This document shows, in pieces, positions 30,301 to 36,207 of a DNA stretch of 40,815 bases (positions are counted from its first letter, which is position 1; the number at the start of each line of letters is the position of its first letter). Source of the stretch: Stramenopiles sp. TOSAG23-2 (lineage: Eukaryota; Sar); contig LT649305.1 in NCBI GenBank assembly GCA_900128395.1, forward strand, positions 1-40,815, written 5' to 3'. The notes below the pieces were generated by a model. That model did no database searches and was not told where the DNA came from. It was given only the letters and a program-made list of their open reading frames with translations. A program made the position numbers and the translations under genes.

Positions 30301-31735
30301 CAAGATCACCATATTTGTAACCACTTCCAGAGTTTGTTATGGATATTTTTACTTGAACAGAATTGCAATATTGACAGACAGATGTATAATTCGAGTTGAC
30401 AATAGGATTGCTTTTATTACTATTAAATAAAAAACTCCTACTTGTTCCCGATTGACCAGGATGATAATAACAAAATGGATGATCATCGCTTACGGTTTCT
30501 TCGGCAAAAAAATCTTCCGATACAGCGTTTGGAGTCCATATGTTAGCAGCAGTCCATACACATTGTTCTGCGCTGGTAGGAGTGCCGCAATCAGTGGCAG
30601 CAACACAAGCAGCTTCATCATCGGCATAATTTGCACCATTCCCTACTTCTCCATTAGCAGCAGCACAACTTCCAAATCGTATACATAAAGCTTCAATATC
30701 ATGACTAGTATCAGAACATGCGCTGGTATCAGTCCATGTATATGTGGCATTCCAATAGCACTGGGCAGTACTACTTGCACCACAATCAGTTGCACCAATA
30801 CAACCAGTTTCGTTGTCATCGTGAGCTGCACCATTTCCAACCGATCCATCATTGCCTGTACATGTTCCATATTGTATGCAATCGCTTTCAGTACTACTAG
30901 AGCCATCACTACATGTGCCACTCACAGTCCATGTATTGTTTGCTGTCCACACACACTGTAATTGGCTTGTAGCTTCGCCACAATCGCTTGAACTTTCGCA
31001 GGTGTCTTTATTATTATTATGCGCCGCACCATTTCCTACTCCACTGGCAGCACCACATGTCCCTGGCAATTCACAATTTACTTGTTGGTCATAAAATTGT
31101 GGGTCGGAACAATCTCCAATTCTACTTATAAAATCATTTTTTGCAGCCTCACATATAGCGGGATCCTTTATATTATGACCATCTGGACACATACTACCAG
31201 TCTCTGATAAATAAAATCTTCTAATATTGGAATCACTAGAGTTATCACTAGTAAGAAAAATGTTAACATTTGCTCCTGTACCACTTCCATCAGTTGTATC
31301 TTGGGACAAAGTAGAATATGTTTTATCCATGCAAAATTTTAAAGTTTTGACACCAACGGATGTAGAATTATGCAATGACATAATATTTGAAACATTTACG
31401 ATACCAGTCCCAAAAGCGTGATTCACAGCGGAGGCGGAATCACGTGCTGTTGGTGCAGCGTTTGTGGGGGTTATAGATTCCCACTGTGAGTTTATTAAAT
31501 CTAATTTCCATAAATCACCATAACGTGTGCTACCAGATTTACCTCCGTATACAATCATATGTTTTCCATGCACAAGTGAATTATGGAAACAGCGTTGTAG
31601 TGTTGAATCACCACCAGATGTAGTTTCTTGACTCCAAGATACTACAGTTGTATTTACTTTATTTACAAAAATGATTAATAAAAATAGAAAAGATGGGAAA
31701 ATATACAAGTTACGTAATTGATTATTCAAAACCAT
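15350..31735 (-). CDS. Giant secreted multidomain adhesin-like protein (5,461 aa)
   Basis: One uninterrupted reading frame starts at an ATG in good context (AAAACCATGG) and encodes a signal peptide (PSFLFLLIIFVNKVNTT). Rough domain order by residue: kelch strand (50-100); three Cys-rich repeats with VGNGAA and DCG (220-405); kelch repeats with FGGYDG, YIFGGH, ILAGYD and FLFGGR (615-960), broken near 780 by a Cys module; beta-helix-like stretch (990-1040); PAN/WSC-like Cys module (1138-1195); C-type lectin (2220-2350, ending LLGVLCQRV); F5/8-C-like (3015-3150); LamG/ConA-like (3390-3605); SUEL-type lectin (3680-3745); F5/8-C-like (3856-3996); LamG/ConA-like (4370-4605); two LamG domains (4739-4885, 4952-5098); a final split LamG (5130-5455). 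Short Cys modules (GTW...GxCS...TExAC and PKGCYY...WN...C) fill the gaps. No C-terminal membrane helix is visible, and the protein ends WCDEL. It is probably secreted and binds glycans. Individual domain names vary in certainty; the C-type lectin, kelch and LamG calls are best. Confidence 0.85.
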   Translation of the reverse strand: MVLNNQLRNLYIFPSFLFLLIIFVNKVNTTVVSWSQETTSGGDSTLQRCFHNSLVHGKHMIVYGGKSGSTRYGDLWKLDLINSQWESITPTNAAPTARDSASAVNHAFGTGIVNVSNIMSLHNSTSVGVKTLKFCMDKTYSTLSQDTTDGSGTGANVNIFLTSDNSSDSNIRRFYLSETGSMCPDGHNIKDPAICEAAKNDFISRIGDCSDPQFYDQQVNCELPGTCGAASGVGNGAAHNNNKDTCESSSDCGEATSQLQCVWTANNTWTVSGTCSDGSSSTESDCIQYGTCTGNDGSVGNGAAHDDNETGCIGATDCGASSTAQCYWNATYTWTDTSACSDTSHDIEALCIRFGSCAAANGEVGNGANYADDEAACVAATDCGTPTSAEQCVWTAANIWTPNAVSEDFFAEETVSDDHPFCYYHPGQSGTSRSFLFNSNKSNPIVNSNYTSVCQYCNSVQVKISITNSGSGYKYGDLVTINDITSSDGDSRSEIPITFNVKNGAAQHTTSWGVSGTCDDNTKLTEADCTGASGTWTKIHYSTIEGHYYNVIEKGNTGHGSGATFDIHINNNGLTSIFFKKMGSGYAVNDDITIDGNQFKKLGHELDSSDLSFKVPASYTETLVVFGGYDGSTCLNDLQMYNYATNAWEEIIADGGSPPNPTKRSGHSAVVYDDSMYIFGGHNCANRLDDLHRYRLIPGPMKRPSLKGTSPMDTICQVHSGADIEYTLEYLELHYKDLPVKYVNPANTIEWSVDTINKRSGLCNMMDYLKCEEVCKEVEGCNFFSRTANAPPYCCYIHKTCENEAAETGYDIYSMNLPDADTILIESVGWEAIAFTAGSGSEARNHHAAFMDSTRMYILAGYDYNANVLGNVWMFDLITKEWTNIGENAMDPTIVSKAIAMYGNDIFYFGPSGNELISLSISISSSLKKALIIKNNDGSSPPSRIFSSMVVYKNSLFLFGGRNPNDSTNRYNDVWKANFVNVCDFKSNGKVHLTADCTLHNEILVTDKLEIYGTEISPGVLPKIISEGSNRLFKIDSDGHFIAKNVEFKDGNGIGTRVIGRCLGNHAGFENIGACDPDTGAEQSVTVPNATLDTASSENIKALQFELDNHILPTTHSLVVHFDMKVVKMSEVDLGYSFIGMGRCDDEYDVDTTSNTYYTANDCYEYCLAASNCNGFSWKETTGGGECARSLTNCSIMTQATTMSITNIHTYKVEVSKWKRYSIMVKPSKTVHSKCFQKKFSIGKSSSTTCNNHNVGNVEQNYQRRVTEAECSNSEFIAKLFDKPLIKGKCEEGLVYTNKGEKCLPGYRLATEKECTIALLEKHLGINFFTVDGVTDNLYEKINDNKLSLGCFVYRHPDVGVLLRYNENSGVTQIQALDGVIESPFVISGDHVEVPDGVNSGSITFPFTCSAPTTIAFEAEVIAPDGGSDSFYISVDGGNPEAWHLEGHSNDFTWRDPVAAQIVSYKIGAGSHTVTLHKREDEMKIRALRFKNGGVDCYFHYAGICVRSVQYLNEFACENKGKWTEAFCTGSEYNEKVACETPGTWNEGMCSAPSSTTETGTTAANTFVTTSAYLTALTSANDIGRIEITNATMDGGFIALTAPYSSPSFHQVSSDKWLIYGHNIDGANYVKMIMVQTKIINGNQAGVKAISAGRGAGSPFVAANIETYWANREPYDVSTTSSPNGYGAHDIELTIYPAFKNGREASKADCTGPAGVWTSFTVKQCDIKSGGREVSETACLDTTVNTWTKGTCTNGFEHVALENGPECDSLFMDDIETSYLDFDENECLSAATTSAGFSDADAALDNTGNTDMPKGCHVHQGTSYSAGIYPWNDVKYNPTGGTRGRNDIITLCKKVSKSTCTGTWTDGSCSNSAYTTEKACRLNGTSWELGYCDITSGGREKSPTLCENPAGTWTDSVKDCSSATRWVMGGTGDTCNTVCNAISGTCNSAQQTKLDTCDKVKMAANSAGYTCGDTCHAGRDYAGTPFFLPRDCSNCLGPCGGGKCCTGCVSNNCASGCASDGIDGNVCVDGCPPLSSDTNCAFFDDSYTAGVDVSSCDTNINAGHKPLCCCLQPGDDPEAACPTTGNPTHPTCGSCSDAAYTTEEACVQKGTWISGECNKDQYKTATACETTGTWTAGTCGSHIFHINTLTCPTGSSSITQDKCTKETIQFAFSRTIKVEFEIASFKSIYSDLNPPGCYIIDDGNENIHLRWNSHPTGLSAWPSATYKEYFALPGARNYVDSKQWCLQNGGFIATILTEEENKLMKQTLKAMESVTTSMFYVGAMSDGAGTWTWDDTSPWAYTSSLTDIAGTTETRMAVESDLHGDGEHGKWHDVGIGEDLLGVLCQRVLPYSAKKSHDYPLCISDAMHPNDHGREVSKENCQAEFPKWIPSSCNIKEGGRQVDKAYCENPPLNWQAYNKFYEIVDNSHIPKGCSIIEPYPFIQEAGLCKDPNGYSGGYCSKTLAWNPAECFRTAFRHGVVAVTLGNDGVTCKSIYASGASPTNCPDGFTASQVGDGKGHMAVDFNSEVIVNGDGDGSNHCLIPNKESPFSPNVVVSHPYKTTEGQCRDVYGKYGASCTFDGGKEGTSAEECYASVYWRSDIAAVEFHPEGKCVLFHRDQDIPTDCPLGSTPVAGEVSKLEGEITGDGTVGVVCMIPDDTINTGTVDGIVVRYNRHSTGTATHIAQPVCTSTEEVTELEEVTYHIANTGGNKCPDGAEEIDEATCKALSRKEGSIMCGSHSDGPVCVGVENDNIYCYGSDSDCLWNSGAGDCTTDADCQQYNSDSLKHTDNVTCNDLYAGVTAWYADACNFINDKKIVAFVSKHTSNPYATETDANKPKGCYYYKDISNKDVKSTGIRFNSHGTGAGLGHHYPICKKVDKFNNVPTDAPKSSCQPSNYEYLKKRGFCDIQEPYYGLGNLNSNECNSAEETVSSRTPLTYEQCTIENVNKIPGLHISPYFIGPTDTYTCPSGTTILKEDEVATFIPIVSITSSSADTDVNPASNLKSGAGTGFSSAAPYDQIGGNKWLTKSTDWPGYFMGSVNHHPYLIIAFAKDETINEISLWGYDGSGNGLKDFTLQFATEEEGLDRFGESIRYEPTFSLNYRHLPRQSFPFDMNIQARYVKLQTLSNFYNQYSLSDGNQVGLGEIAFQSNFNYLRCAKSSGGQISGTGLPKLGGKTRWVLGDGGDTCNEACNHVGGTCNSGQQTKLDTCDKMKMALKHVNFNMEKDHDELPNKLECASCGIGGSIARDYAGSPFIRISDSGCSWFHAGCTAGACTGELASQCDANLHANHRPLCCCLQPGDTDAEAACPTMGLPASETIEANEYKSDDAWQVMHGDSCKAPNGGWVTAPSGTCSNAEFNDNRLACLEADGSHTWTGKTLLSETISDLTGTASLMALYDANSITGIVDGDELTQWDDLSGNDNHLIKDTITGENSVTFKNEGIAGLPSVYFNGGFMETASASSTPSSRNVTMILSFRFTELHAFNEGWNHLVGQGHDNYWRLIRHDKDSKLWLQVVNDADPKIDINADMDYVIVARVHRQMREIKLYNMKGELLSRAYTKGTASEKIPSGTQKINVARGSTRDNNQDSFSGYMRQLAIFDTYLNDDIVSSIVNAFAFQDGTLPTQTKKMLGNNLDIDLCRKKCLEEPRCKAFAFQNTMFCDHYYQCDWQATAWFVGIATIDVHYAHYGANCPGTSDNSGNHLSDIKSKCDHQFSCVYNVNSNVLDDLASGCSTKNYIVKYTCRNDDNEQVVTVASDAHGKSITLTCSKKTESTEWHTYESKRFSKGGSASPCYVYNDEAIGNNALAYNEDYTVMKNRLHQPICLQTGVIEVDYPSRPKGCYYESGLVDHTRTLEANPAWWVDCTGCVSTGTPDVDDDIIFDVAKVLDSSNVFWHPKTGESSTFEHYFTLDLGFEYNIVGVYVRVGTNRATGVKLFSYIKTSDSWVEECSSALTTDDATYSFQYRECPKMFQTRRIKVAFPATNTPWIFEIKFEINPSYHIVRWNRHETGSSHASSRPVCRDSPQSRCNYEWIPGRASSASLFQIGNLKFENHNFKNSICDDGNYHQYTVIQDVEKTVVKCDGLLIYQNFGTTSLNNKNNDIVLGAHYDSSTFHSRMQGSFRNFQVYESTDADTRGGAIYVKNGTLTLDRSKFTDNEASKAAHIFKTKDGKLNLHRTLLSPTITLDKFHAIDKISHNIYRTPDIVTCMIKIVGPCADFPALGDIGWFHDHNQGGPDPTTEAACNTRRDAWRTACGILRETEITNCFGTQYTCPLSTSSFPPSRKCGTRYVGAYMKEKNTLENARTKERLARCLTNGSPSVGQCKPGQPSVGSISSYVDNVNPTLFAGMPKTYAVGDVYITSANLDGDTLYNGLSEITGTTNLFALYDASSVTCSTTCSNADDVTQWNDLSGNDRHLIPTTATGTVTYITDGINGLPSIKFAIGQLETSANVPTPANQMLTVFVSFHFDDMTGEWNHLIGQGKDQYWTVRKYSTTNYLTTHVENSNFPNAKIESGKDYIAVARVDGKKKRMEIYNMDGELVSSSSDIRWANQYVLNSVTDADTKITAGWCKDKSTNQHFKGQMRQIAIYDTYLSDTTVSQILNLFTEKAVINKLPNYDNRWLFHTLTGNSIVDMVLAETNIVEDEAGFKIIDAGSYVLTNPYHKDEAVSTYWALKDTKSITVADNVEGFGLHNVQATIGIGVECIVDNTVLYSETVELTDSQIKALQFLYIRGTGVIANTFSEYSISMWIKTEDSFGSRSYMAMFSLASTLSSNNVLVGIHSDGKAGIYFSSFGGETSTSVINVDTWHHICVSYKKDAADSFLAIDGVNKKTFSSNVDVYNDVNTFIMLGQEQDSIGGKLDSTQAFVGQMKDVTVYDKRLSLSECQQASTAPGASSYPTTPIYKWNEFRKIGYKFYKPSNYPRMDYVTNNLEKYSDSYMMLQPNPSTSLAYQYEEYTVSMWIKVDEFNTGCNAVFALSSDAGGDNNFYVGIKPDGKARVVITHANTVDTSASEINKNKWYHICLSYKKGAADSFLAIDGVNKITFSANSYVFSDASTVVMIGEEPDETGGKFDPTQSHIGRINDVTIYNKRLSLAECQQASTAVERDFYPAIPIHKWYDFKASKRSLLQDSNRIIDSGGYTASTSALSIDIENLFPSFQTIVVQFEAQVREITTDTINYGSIIHVGEFKLTNTIFHNSHCNDNRWHSYAIIIDSEKTVVKCDEIIIHEDDGEHSYVIAESERDRCGLYELTKEECKHAKDTMMLDGGSGTVFEQATNLNLHPSGCSYYNDKSAANGDGNRIVWNPGNNGQDNVKNRRVCKKASGIKSSDTPTTKYQTSRILLGAHGSDYAQPQVGKYCNDGWNDISTTHPNWPNIYTLQECQNLCAKNPACEGISYGKAGQHFPGKCVQCTEGITTIAAHVMWDFYEKTESNFCRMNGSFRNFEVHSAEYESISIPEVWCDEL

Positions 31736-32507
31736 GGTTTTAATTAATGTACAAGTTATTAGTACGAAGATATTTTTACACTGTCAACGTAAATGAATAA
31801 ATAAGATTTATATGGTATTTATATCTACGTATAACATAGATTCTAAAGTATAATATTGTTCAAAAGTTATTTAGTATATATGTTTTTCAATATTATTGAA
31901 ATGATGTTTTTAGAGTAATAAATATATATTATTATTCTTCTTCTAAATATCGATTTTTTTTATTATTATATAACAATAACAACAACAACAACAACATAAC
32001 AACAAACAAACTAAAACAATAGTAGTGAATGAAGGAAAAAAGCATTTAATATGGACACACTATTGAAAAGTTATATCGAATACAAATTCTAATTGACGAA
32101 ACCAAAAAAATAAAATGCATTTTGGGCATGCTGGCATGCGCATGCTGGATGATACAAATCACAAAAGGCAAAGCACAAAATAAAAAGGCTGTTGTCCTTC
32201 GCGTACGTATAGGAGAGCGAGACAGCGAGACACACCAAGCGATTGTTAAGGTAATTATCTAGTTATAATAATATACTAATACTACTTATTATTTCAAAAA
32301 TTCTTTTTGTTGTTGATGAGCACATGATAATAATATTTTTAGATTATTATTATTTTCAATTATATTGATTTTACCAAAATATATTCTTGCATAAAAAAAA
32401 AATAGAATTTCAAAATGGTCAAAGGTAGAAATATTCAATCAAATGGTTGCTAAATTTGATAATATAAATATACTTTTAAAATTATCCCCCCTTCTCTCCC
32501 TCCCACC
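31736..32507. other. Divergent promoter region with MITE-related remnant
   Basis: About 770 bases between the divergent giant and thioesterase genes. It holds an (AAC)n run at about 31975-31998 and a GCATGC-rich patch at 32117-32148 related to the MITE-like element. A GC-richer stretch at 32190-32250 ends AAG|GTAATT. It could be a 5' untranslated exon with a splice donor for the thioesterase gene; this is speculative. No coding gene seen. Confidence 0.4.
32117..32148 (+). repeat. MITE-related GCATGC fragment
   Basis: Shares the 14-mer GCATTTTGGGCATG with 9419-9432 inside the MITE-like element. It continues with two GCATGCTGG copies (32126-32134, 32140-32148) like those at the ends of that element. 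Confidence 0.5.
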
Positions 32508-33875
32508 ATGTCGAACAACGTATTAGCATTTCAAGCAGTTCGAACCGCACGAACAAAAGCATTAGATATTTTTGAAAATGCATTTACAAATTTAAAAAAA
32601 ACTACTTCATCCACAACATTTTGTAATAATAACCTGGTAAATAATGATAATAAAACACGTGAAATGGTAATTAGTAGATTGGCACTTCCTTTCCAGAGTG
32701 ATAAAGAGCTTCGAGAAGAATATGTGAATCATTTAGGTGATTTACGATTAGGACTATTATTAGAAGATGCAGATGCATTATGTGGATTTGCTGCGTATAA
32801 ACATTGTAGTAATATGGAATCATTGCCAAGTATTGTTACTGCTTCCATGGATAGACTTTCACTTTCTTCAAATAAATCTTTACAATCAAATCAAGATTTA
32901 CAATTATTAGCTTCAGTAACAGCAACCGGGAAATCATCAATGAATGTAGATCTTGATATTGCAACTATATCATCTAATCCTAAATCTGTTGTCACTGCAA
33001 GTTTCACCTTCGTTGCACGCAGTAGTAGTAATTATCAATCCGTTGCAGTGCCAAAAATTAAGCCACGTAATAATAATCAAAAAGAATTAATTTTAAATGA
33101 AACAGGTCACACACGGCAAAATTTACGAAAAGAAGATAGAGCAACATCTTTAAATATTTTACCACCAACTTCCGAGGAACAAGCAATTTTACATGAGTTA
33201 TTTACAACATATAAACCTGGCACAACTTTAATCAAAAAGAATTTTAATATGAAAGGAAATAATGATGATAATCATAATGGTGTAATAATAGATGATATGA
33301 AAAGTAAAGTACGATATAAAATACGTGAAACAAAAATGGGATCAATAAATATATGCCATCCACAGATGCGTAATATTCATAATAAAGTATTTGGTGGATA
33401 TTTAATGAGAAAAGCATATGAAATTGCATGGACAAATGCAAATTTAATTATTGGTGATCCAAATATCTATTTAATGGAATTAGATGATATTTCATTTCGA
33501 CATCCTGTTGAAATTGGTTCAATTTTAGAATTTCAAGCTAGATCTGTTTATTCAACTGAGTCTACACTTTCAATTTCTGTACATGCCGATGTCATCAATC
33601 CCCAAACAAAAGAAAAAAAACGTACAAATACATTTGAATTTTGTTTCTCTATAAAAGATCCGGATGATAATTCTTTACAAGATAATATAGAAATTCCAGA
33701 AATTATACCAAGAACATATGAAGAAGGGATCGCATATTTAACTGCTAGACGAAATTTAATCAATATGAATAATGCTAATTATAACAACAGTAGGATCATT
33801 AATCTTAATAATGTTGATAAGGATGATGATGTATTGTTTGATATAAAACATTATTTAACTGAAAGTTCTTTATAA
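32508..33875 (+). CDS. ACOT9-like acyl-CoA thioesterase (double hotdog)
   Basis: The 455-residue protein matches the ACOT9/10 type, which hydrolyses acyl-CoA to free fatty acid and CoA, usually in mitochondria. The second hotdog domain, about residues 265-390, is clear: ICHPQMRNIHNKVFGGYLMR followed by the long hotdog helix (KAYEIAWTNA), then LDDISFRHPVEIGSILEF and FEFCFSI. The first hotdog, about 50-190, is recognisable by LPFQSDKELREEYVNHLGDL and RLGLLLEDADALCGFAAYKH, with a Phe-Thr-Phe-Val-Ala strand near 165. Length fits the family. The start is in an excellent context (CCCACCATG). The N-terminus has few acidic residues (FQAVRTARTKALDIF), compatible with mitochondrial import but not conclusive. 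The C-terminal tail is Asn/Asp-rich and unconserved. It converges on the MFS gene. Confidence 0.87.
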   Translation: MSNNVLAFQAVRTARTKALDIFENAFTNLKKTTSSTTFCNNNLVNNDNKTREMVISRLALPFQSDKELREEYVNHLGDLRLGLLLEDADALCGFAAYKHCSNMESLPSIVTASMDRLSLSSNKSLQSNQDLQLLASVTATGKSSMNVDLDIATISSNPKSVVTASFTFVARSSSNYQSVAVPKIKPRNNNQKELILNETGHTRQNLRKEDRATSLNILPPTSEEQAILHELFTTYKPGTTLIKKNFNMKGNNDDNHNGVIIDDMKSKVRYKIRETKMGSINICHPQMRNIHNKVFGGYLMRKAYEIAWTNANLIIGDPNIYLMELDDISFRHPVEIGSILEFQARSVYSTESTLSISVHADVINPQTKEKKRTNTFEFCFSIKDPDDNSLQDNIEIPEIIPRTYEEGIAYLTARRNLINMNNANYNNSRIINLNNVDKDDDVLFDIKHYLTESSL

Positions 33876-34113
33876 AAGAGCGAGGGCATGTGTAGTTTTT
33901 ATAGAGAGGGGGCGGTATATTTTGTGTTCTCAAAGTGAGTCCTAGTGATATTTTATTTAAATTAATATATGAAGTATTTTGTATGGCATACTTCACAAAA
34001 TATTAAATGTGTGTGAGACTTAAAATTTGTACGCGTTCCGGTATGATATGTACATTTATAAAAATTATTATACGAGACGAATTTTTTATGTGTGTGTGGG
34101 TGTCTCTCCCTCT

Positions 34114-35565
34114 CTATTTTATACCACCCAATAATGGTTTTTCTTCATTGTCATCATCTTCTTCTTCCTCCTCCATGTCATTTGTAGTTTTATCAACATA
34201 ATCAATTAATATCTTCTTATCTTTCCCTCCTATATCATCGTTCTCATTTGATTTGATACATCGTTGACTAATATATTTATATCTTAAGTTAGACCAATTA
34301 ATAGTATCATCCACTTCCAACATGGTCATAAAATCATATGTGATAAAAACACTTAATAATGTCAATAAACTATAAAATGCCCACACATAACGCCAACCTA
34401 AATATTTTTGCATTGGTGTTAATATATTTATTAAAAATGCACTACCAAATGTATAACCAACAAAATCCATCAATGCTGATACAGTAGCTGTATCTTTTTG
34501 TCCACCAAATTTAATGGAAAAAATCGCAGTTGGTATAAAATACGTTAATCCAATGGAACATGCATAGAAAAAAATTAATACACAACGAAACATTAACATG
34601 TTATAACTATTTGATTTTTGAACACCAAAAATTGCTAATAATGATGATAATATGACACCAAAAATAAGCAAAGCAACACATAACAATCGTTTATTTTTTC
34701 CATCAACAATACGATTATAAATAGAACCACCAATAAATATACTAGATAATAATCCTACTTGAAATATAGCTGCATACCATGATGCACTACCTTCATTAAC
34801 AATGGTAGATGTATCATTAAAATATACTGGCATCAATTGACCACTTCGTTTTAATAATGTTAAAAATAACATTACAAGTGCACCCGACCAAAAACGTTTT
34901 CTACATAAAATAGTTATAGTACGTTTTCTAATATCATTTATTGTAATATTCGGATTATAAATATCAGGAGTTTTTACAGAATCTTGATGTAAACGTGATA
35001 ATAATGCACATGCAAAGCATAAAATGGACGCTAAACGAAGTATATATCGCCATGAAATATGTTTATACAACATAGTGCCATATAATCCTTTTCCAAATAA
35101 ATCACTGCCACGTGAACTGAGACTTATAATTTGTATACCTTCGCCAATTAAATTTTCACCAAAATTGCCTCTTATCATAACTGCATGTGCTGGCCAAGCA
35201 GTTCCAGCATGCAATTCAATAAAAAATTCAAAAATAGCCACATGCATCACTGTTTGAGAAAAAGATAATAACATGCATAATATACCAATCGTAAAAATAA
35301 GATATAAATATATTGCTCTAGCACCAAATCTAGCAACTACATATCCTGGTAATAGTTTTCCACAACCAGTACCAATAGTAGCAATTCCATACACTAAAAA
35401 ACTTGAACTTGATGTAAAATTTGGAATATCATTATGCATTGCAGCATATGAAGCTAATGGTGACGTTGCAGCAAGGATAACTACTCCATATGTAACAAAA
35501 AATAATAGTTTCCTTGAAAATGATGGTACATAATCTTTTGGCAATGATGTTTCTACATCATTCAT
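34114..35565 (-). CDS. Major facilitator superfamily transporter
   Basis: From the ATG at 35565 the protein is 483 residues with about 12 hydrophobic segments, an MFS layout. Segments begin near LLFFVTYGVVILAATSPLAS and continue with SSFLVYGIATIGTGCGKLLPG followed by YVVARFGARAIYL, a weak version of the MFS motif A loop. A central polar loop follows (HQDSVKTPDIYNP), and the second half is marked by ASWYAAIFQVGLLSSIFIGG and MDFVGYTFGSAFLINI. The frame is open to an ATG at 35664. The downstream ATG is preferred: it has G at -3 and begins a normal cytosolic N-terminus (MNDVETSLPKDYVPS), whereas the extra 33 residues would be an unusual hydrophobic leader. Sugar-phosphate-type MFS (SLC37-like) is the nearest impression, but the substrate cannot be read. 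The acidic tail ends EEKPLLGG, an [DE]xxxLL signal that often sends proteins to vacuole or lysosome. Confidence 0.82.
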   Translation of the reverse strand: MNDVETSLPKDYVPSFSRKLLFFVTYGVVILAATSPLASYAAMHNDIPNFTSSSSFLVYGIATIGTGCGKLLPGYVVARFGARAIYLYLIFTIGILCMLLSFSQTVMHVAIFEFFIELHAGTAWPAHAVMIRGNFGENLIGEGIQIISLSSRGSDLFGKGLYGTMLYKHISWRYILRLASILCFACALLSRLHQDSVKTPDIYNPNITINDIRKRTITILCRKRFWSGALVMLFLTLLKRSGQLMPVYFNDTSTIVNEGSASWYAAIFQVGLLSSIFIGGSIYNRIVDGKNKRLLCVALLIFGVILSSLLAIFGVQKSNSYNMLMFRCVLIFFYACSIGLTYFIPTAIFSIKFGGQKDTATVSALMDFVGYTFGSAFLINILTPMQKYLGWRYVWAFYSLLTLLSVFITYDFMTMLEVDDTINWSNLRYKYISQRCIKSNENDDIGGKDKKILIDYVDKTTNDMEEEEEDDDNEEKPLLGGIK

Positions 35566-36207
35566 AACTTTTATATATATATATGTATTATGGTAAATAA
35601 TGTCACCAAAAAAATAAATCAATTGTACAGTTAAAAAGGGAAGGAAAGGAAAAACTTTTACCATTTGGCACTTTGCACCTATTATTTTTTGTTGTTGTAT
35701 TTATATTTTTTTTGTTTTTTTTTTTGAAAATTAAAAAAAAAATAAATTTATTGAAAAAAGGAAGAAGATTTTAAACGCGACGCGATTTTTTGCCAAAATT
35801 TTCTATCAATTCAATTCAATTGAACCATAATTTTATAATATAATAAATTTATACTTGAAAGGGAAATCACTCGGATTACACGTAATCAAAAAAAATTTTC
35901 ATGTGATTTCCACTCTATTCGGAATTGTTGATTTATATATTTTTTCGCTTCTCGCTCCTTCTCCTATATCTGCACGATGGTAATGTGTTGTTGAAGAATG
36001 TAAAAAGGGTATATATTAAGCCCTGAATGGAAGAAAAGTTAAAGTATATTATCGATAATAAATTAGATATGTATACATAATTTCTAAATGGTGCAATGGA
36101 AAATAACAAATGTTAGATAATATAGTAATAAACACCTACCTATTATTTTTTTTGTTCTCTTATTGAATTAAAAAACAGTATATATATATATATATATATA
36201 TAAAAAC
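35566..36207. promoter_or_regulatory. Divergent promoter region with nested dyads
   Basis: Lies between the divergent MFS and glycoside-hydrolase-like genes. It contains a nested inverted repeat: outer arms GGAAATCAC (35862-35870) and GTGATTTCC (35903-35911), inner arms GATTAC (35874-35879) and GTAATC (35882-35887). A (TA)n run lies at about 36180-36202, immediately before the downstream start. Homopolymer A/T runs are frequent at 35700-35760. Confidence 0.4.

Noticed and set aside
15350-31735. Open frames within the giant gene, on both strands and in other frames, as separate genes
   Set aside because: They are short, lack family features and lie across clear domains of the long frame.
35566-35664. 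33-residue hydrophobic extension of the MFS protein
   Set aside because: The upstream ATG has a weaker context and the segment is unlike MFS N-termini; it is more likely 5' leader.
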